From assembly GCA_003024985.2 (NCBI GenBank), contig PXIH01S0012422.1: 10,401 bases of DNA. One strand, written 5' to 3'. Shown one piece after another: positions 7,131-10,401 of this stretch. Both the position numbers and the translations under genes were made by a program. The stretch comes from Euperipatoides rowelli (taxonomy: Eukaryota > Onychophora > Udeonychophora > Euonychophora > Peripatopsidae). The notes beneath the pieces are model-generated. The model was given only the letters and a program-made list of their open reading frames with translations. It had not been told where the DNA came from and made no database searches. How positions within the stretch are numbered: the stretch's first letter is position 1; each line of letters opens with the position of its first letter.

Positions 7131-7539
7131 CGATAGATATATGGACACAAATAATAAATTTACTATTTGTTGGATTAAGGTAAAAATTATTATAAATTTT
7201 TGGAATAACATCTAAAATTGAAGAACATGAATTATTTCCCAGAATTTTCCCAAGGTCATTAATTCACAATTTGCACTGATGATACCTCATTGGTCTAACG
7301 ATACAACACTTTTTCAAATGTGTGCTGGACTTATAGGAGTAATCTTTACATGTATTGTAATTGGATAATACAAAAAAAAAAAAAAATTCATAAAATATTA
7401 ATTCTGAAATATTCTGACCCAGCTCCTACCTCCACTTATTTTCAACACAAAACTTTGCATGTACAGTATCCTGGTAACTGAAAAGAGACATGATATACAT
7501 AAAATTCCTGGATAAGATAGAAGCAATGAAAGCACCTAC

Positions 7540-7648
7540 CTGGTAGAATTAATTTTAAATAGCCAACATAATATGACCATGCAAATCCTTGAGAAATATT
7601 TAGAAGACTTTTCTCATTCAATTCATCTTCTTCAACTTGTGCTAAAGC
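7540..7648 (-). CDS. STING exon: entry helix of the ligand-binding domain
   Basis: This 109-base internal exon has 36 codons plus one base and reads ALAQVEEDELNEKSLLN then ISQGFAWSYYVGYLKLILP. It aligns gap-free with human STING from just after the fourth transmembrane helix (GLAPAEIS ... VAHGLAWSYYIGYLRLILP). The SYYxGYL motif is retained, including the tyrosines equivalent to human Tyr163 and Tyr167; Tyr167 stacks on the bound cyclic dinucleotide. Boundaries on the minus strand are CTTTATTTTTAG before the exon and CCAG/GTAGGT after it. The last base joins GG of the next exon (3186) to form Gly, reading LP-G-FEARI against human LP-E-LQARI. The exon must be preceded by transmembrane exons to the right, which were not found. 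No damage is visible, so the gene appears to be under constraint. Confidence 0.93.
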
Positions 7649-8518
7649 CTAAAAATAAAGAAATTACATTTGTTTTTCGGAAAATAAAAATAATTACTCT
7701 TAAAGGTTATATATACAAATATTAAAAGTGTTACCGTAATGATGGGTAAGAAAATTTTCAATATTTTATGAATTTTTCAAATTGAAAGGTATTTTTAAAT
7801 GCATAAGTGAAATACTGTATATTCTGTAGGCTACATATGTGGAAAATATGAAATTCCACAAAAATAGGAATATTAATAGTGTGTCAATATTTAATGTCAT
7901 TTTTTATTTTTGCTTTAACTAGCCAAAATAATACTCAATATGTATAGTTAAATATATATTGTATAATTGGCTATCAGCTAGGTTTGGTCATACACCTTGA
8001 GGTTATTAGGGCCTGGCTATAGATTGATTACTGTATAAGCTAAGGTTTAAACTTTTAGATAAATGAATAAAATTAATATTTCCTCCCTGATGCAGTTGGG
8101 TTGTTTAGATTGTTTTTCTTTAGAGATAATCATCATGCTATGTCTTTTACTGTTTAAAAATATATATAGCTATTTTTTTTTTTTTTAATCTCTTTATGGA
8201 TGTTAATAGTTATTTTTAAGAGTAGTATTGTTTTTAATATTTTTCTTTATCAAGTTTTTTTTTTTACTCTCTGTTCTTGCTTGGCTGGATGGTTGATCTA
8301 TTCTGAAACTTTAAGAGGAATGCCTCTAGTTATGTTTATAATCAGTTGTGCATTTATGATACAGTCACGCATATTGTATAAATAAATAAATAAATACTAG
8401 AATTTTATTCAATTTTATTTACACATAATTTCCAAATGTTAACAGCAACATAATTATTAAAAGTTATTGTTGACAGTAAAATTTAATACAGTTAATATTA
8501 TGAAATTCCTAATATATT
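7649..8518. other. AT-rich DNA upstream of the STING exon, presumably intron
   Basis: No coding exon with paired splice sites was found on the minus strand. A plus-strand open frame at 8200-8385 encodes a hydrophobic peptide, but it starts in poly(T)-rich DNA and ends in a (TAAA)4 microsatellite (8379-8394), so it is not a credible gene. ATACTGTA-type motifs occur at about 7814 and 8030. Confidence 0.5.
8379..8394. repeat. (TAAA)4 microsatellite
   Basis: Four tandem TAAA units follow GCATATTGTA. The arrangement resembles the 3' tail of a non-LTR element, but no element body was recognised to the left. Confidence 0.6.
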
Positions 8519-8700
8519 GTATAAACCAAAAAATATGAATATACTGTACAGTATAAATCATAGTTTAAATATACAGTATAAATAAGAGTTTCAGTATGCT
8601 GTATAAGTCGGTTTTAATGCACTATATAATTCAAAAGTTCTACTATACTGTTGTACAAATCAAAATCCTACATACTGTATAAATACTTTATAAATATCAT
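8519..8700. repeat. Minisatellite, ~25-base unit, about seven copies
   Basis: Units begin GTATAAA or a variant at 8519, 8551, 8576, 8601, about 8626, 8653 and 8677. Spacings of 25, 25, 25, 27 and 24 bases follow the second unit. The consensus is roughly GTATAAATCAAAGTTT followed by AATATACT, so unit junctions create ATACTGTATAAA. Copies differ by several substitutions, which points to an old array. The 16-base palindrome TATACTGTACAGTATA sits at 8540-8555. Confidence 0.75.
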
Positions 8701-9539
8701 TAAACAATAAATATAATATTTTGGCATTAAGTTAAATCTTTTTTATTTAAGACATGTTTATAGTATTTTTCTAATAAGTTTATTTTAATTAAATTGAATT
8801 AATTCTATTTTTATTAAACTCAAGATGTTCATCATTTAAATATAACCTACTCCTGATAAATTGTTATTTTAGGAAGTAAATAATTGCTCTTTTAATTAAT
8901 ATTATATTCCGCATAGTATTTTTATTGTAGCATATTGTTTAAATAATAGGAAAACATAGTTTATAAATTTAAATACAGTAGGCTACATATCAATTCCATT
9001 TTTAATCTTATTAAAAGTGTATTCTTGATATTCTAAATACTTTATTGCACATATATTTCCTACTCCTACAGTACTCAATTCATGCCAACTGACTTTTTGT
9101 TATCAGAATATTTTACAATAAAAGAGAAATTGTTCAATTATTAGGTTCAATCCTGCTCTCATTGACATACGGTATAACATACTGCTAAATATTAGCCAAA
9201 TTTAAAGATATTTTCCTTATTCTTTTTATGATTATTAATTTAGCTTGTTGCTCTCTGGACTTAGACTATTTTTTATATTTTATTAATTATATAAATGCCT
9301 CTTAAATCTGATATAGGAGGCATTGAGTTCTAGCAGTGTCTGCAGAGCAACGTTATCTGCAAGGATTACCAAAAAGTAACCACTGATTGGCTGAAGGAAA
9401 TAATGTAAAAATCATCCAAAATGATCAATCAGGTTTATTACACTTATTAATAATCATTATGGTTGTGGCATAGTTAAATTATTACTTAGTAGGAATTTGG
9501 ATTCAGGTTAGGATGAAAGTTATGCCTGTAAATAAAAAA
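8701..9539. other. AT-rich noncoding stretch with one denser patch
   Basis: Most of this is very AT-rich with no legible coding. The patch 9300-9400 is richer in G+C and holds a 42-codon open stretch on the minus strand (9286-9411), described in the findings. No transmembrane exon of STING could be established. Confidence 0.5.
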
Positions 9540-9660
9540 ATAAGTCTGCCGATCCATTGAAGTCATTTGCCACACGGCCAATCGGCCATAGATGATTGGT
9601 TGCTTTTTAGTAATTTGTGCTAAGTTTTTCGGCAGCACCAGTCATTTAGCATTTTATTTT
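9540..9660. promoter_or_regulatory. G+C-richer patch with CCAAT and CGGCC motifs
   Basis: CGGCCA occurs twice (9575-9580 and 9583-9588) and frames CCAAT (9578-9582). An inverted CCAAT (ATTGG, 9595-9599) follows closely. TGCCGA (9547-9552) and TCGGCA (9629-9634) form an outer inverted pair, and AGTCATTT is repeated near 9561 and 9640. CCAAT pairs can mark promoters, and this would lie upstream of a minus-strand gene. No start site, TATA box or first exon could be tied to it, so a repeat origin is equally possible. Confidence 0.25.
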
Positions 9661-9810
9661 ACATCAGGATAGTTAGTAGGTGTGTTTGAAAATGATACTG
9701 ATTTATTTATTTGTTTATTAAGGGTTCAGAGAGGACAATTGTTATTTGTAAAATTTTGTCTAAATAATTTTCAGAATAAATTTTCAAAAAATAATGATCA
9801 AAATTAATTC

Positions 9811-9888
9811 TACTTGCTCGATTAGGAACAGTAGAGTAAAATTTTACTTGCCCGATAGGCTATATTTTTTCACTTGCACCGCGCAAGT
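9811..9888. repeat. Three TACTTGC-type repeats, the last in a hairpin
   Basis: TACTTGCTCGATTAGG (9811-9826) recurs as TACTTGCCCGATAGG (9845-9859). CACTTGCACCGCGCAAG (9871-9887) follows, with a 6-base stem ACTTGC/GCAAGT (9872-9877 and 9883-9888). The spacing is about 34 and 26 bases. It looks like the end of a short interspersed or palindromic transposable element. Confidence 0.5.
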
Positions 9889-10034
9889 CTGGCATGGTAT
9901 TTTTCTAACACTTAAATTATTAATGTGAAAAATTTTAAGAAAAAAAAAAAAAACTAAATTTTATAAGAACTCCGGCTTCAAAATTGTTCAGTATAAACTA
10001 TTTAGACAGATATAAACAATGGAAAATGGCCGGT

Positions 10035-10046
10035 ATTCGGCCGAAT
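10035..10046. repeat. CpG-containing 12-base palindrome
   Basis: ATTCGGCCGAAT is self-complementary and lies in a G+C-rich patch (10027-10070) that includes GGCCGG just before it. Two CpGs in such an AT-rich neighbourhood are unusual. It may be a remnant of a palindromic repeat family. Confidence 0.6.
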
Positions 10047-10070
10047 GCGAAGCGGCAGTCAGTGCACCTC

Positions 10071-10401
10071 TATAATTTATAACTTTACTGAACAAATTAC
10101 GATGTAATTTTAATAAATATATATTCTACAATTTACATTAAAAAAGGTAAAACCGATAAATATTATTTAAATTATCTTAGAATTGTGGGAATAACAAGCT
10201 TAAAACTTTATAAAAATAATACCTAGCCTGCTAATCATATAAAGATTGTTGAAAAACTTATCAATTAGAGTAGATTTTCAATGTAGCATACACCTTACAT
10301 AACTTTTTCTGTATTGCAGTGTTTCACTTTAAACCACCTGATTTGCAATGTTCATTGATCACTTAAAGGTGACATGCTTCCGATTTTTTCATTTTTTTTT
10401 T
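10071..10401. other. AT-rich end of window, no gene seen
   Basis: No coding frame of note. TTTTTCTGTATTGCAG (about 10304-10319) looks like a plus-strand splice acceptor and is followed by a short open stretch reading FHFKPPDLQCSLIT and a stop. It has no recognisable family and no partner exon. Confidence 0.4.

Larger units (their letters stand above)
3187..7539 (-). other. STING intron (4,353 bases, phase 1)
   Basis: This intron separates the two STING exons. On the minus strand it begins GTAGGTGC at 7539 and ends in TTTCTTTTAG at 3187, both consensus boundaries. It splits a glycine codon (G/GG). Most of it is a degraded gypsy-type retrotransposon in antisense orientation, itself interrupted by a 1.4-kb insert. 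The remaining parts (about 3187-3292 and 7131-7539) are AT-rich with no coding signal. Confidence 0.85.

Noticed and set aside
7008-7211. Minus-strand 67-codon open frame
   Set aside because: It overlaps the probable LTR and AT-rich intron. Its hydrophobic composition is expected from the base bias and no family is recognised.
8200-8385. Plus-strand hydrophobic 61-codon frame as a membrane protein or LINE fragment
   Set aside because: It begins in poly(T)-rich sequence and ends in a TAAA microsatellite. The hydrophobicity follows from T-rich codons and no motif is present.

Overview
This is eukaryotic, almost certainly animal, nuclear DNA. It is about 70% A+T, has spliceosomal exon boundaries instead of bacterial-style genes, and is crowded with transposon remains, poly(A)/poly(T) runs and small palindromes. 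No rRNA, tRNA or CRISPR was seen. The species cannot be named from the window. The STING exons diverge clearly from the human protein, so an invertebrate or early-branching chordate is the best guess.

The main result is a STING gene (cyclic-dinucleotide receptor of the cGAS-STING innate immune pathway) on the minus strand. Two consecutive coding exons are visible. The exon at 7540-7648 carries the helix entering the ligand-binding domain (motif AWSYYVGYLKLILP). The exon at 2954-3186 carries the next part of that domain (LLILFPSSC ... GVKGRNYHN). Their splice sites and codon phase fit each other (phase 1 junction, reading LP-G-FEARI). The transmembrane exons (to the right) and the second half of the ligand-binding domain (to the left) were not found and probably lie outside the window.

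The 4,353-base intron between the two exons holds a dead Ty3/gypsy-type LTR retrotransposon on the plus strand, antisense to STING. Reverse transcriptase and RNase H remains cover about 3293-4260, and the integrase zinc-binding region about 4320-4580. A 1,422-base noncoding insert (4581-6002) follows. The integrase core is at 6003-6393, the pol C-terminus at 6573-6917, and a probable 3' LTR near 6984-7130. The 5' LTR, gag, protease and the start of RT are missing. The homology starts only about 100 bases from the STING exon.

The left 700 bases are repeat-rich: a CRE-containing hairpin, a decayed ~65-base tandem repeat, and a nearly perfect 200-base palindrome bordered by a 23-base direct repeat. 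From 692 to 2650 there is AT-rich noncoding DNA with two small hairpins and no convincing gene. Right of the STING exons there is AT-rich DNA, a 25-base-period minisatellite (8519-8700), and patches of higher G+C with CCAAT and CpG-containing palindromes (9540-10070) that could be regulatory or repeat-derived.
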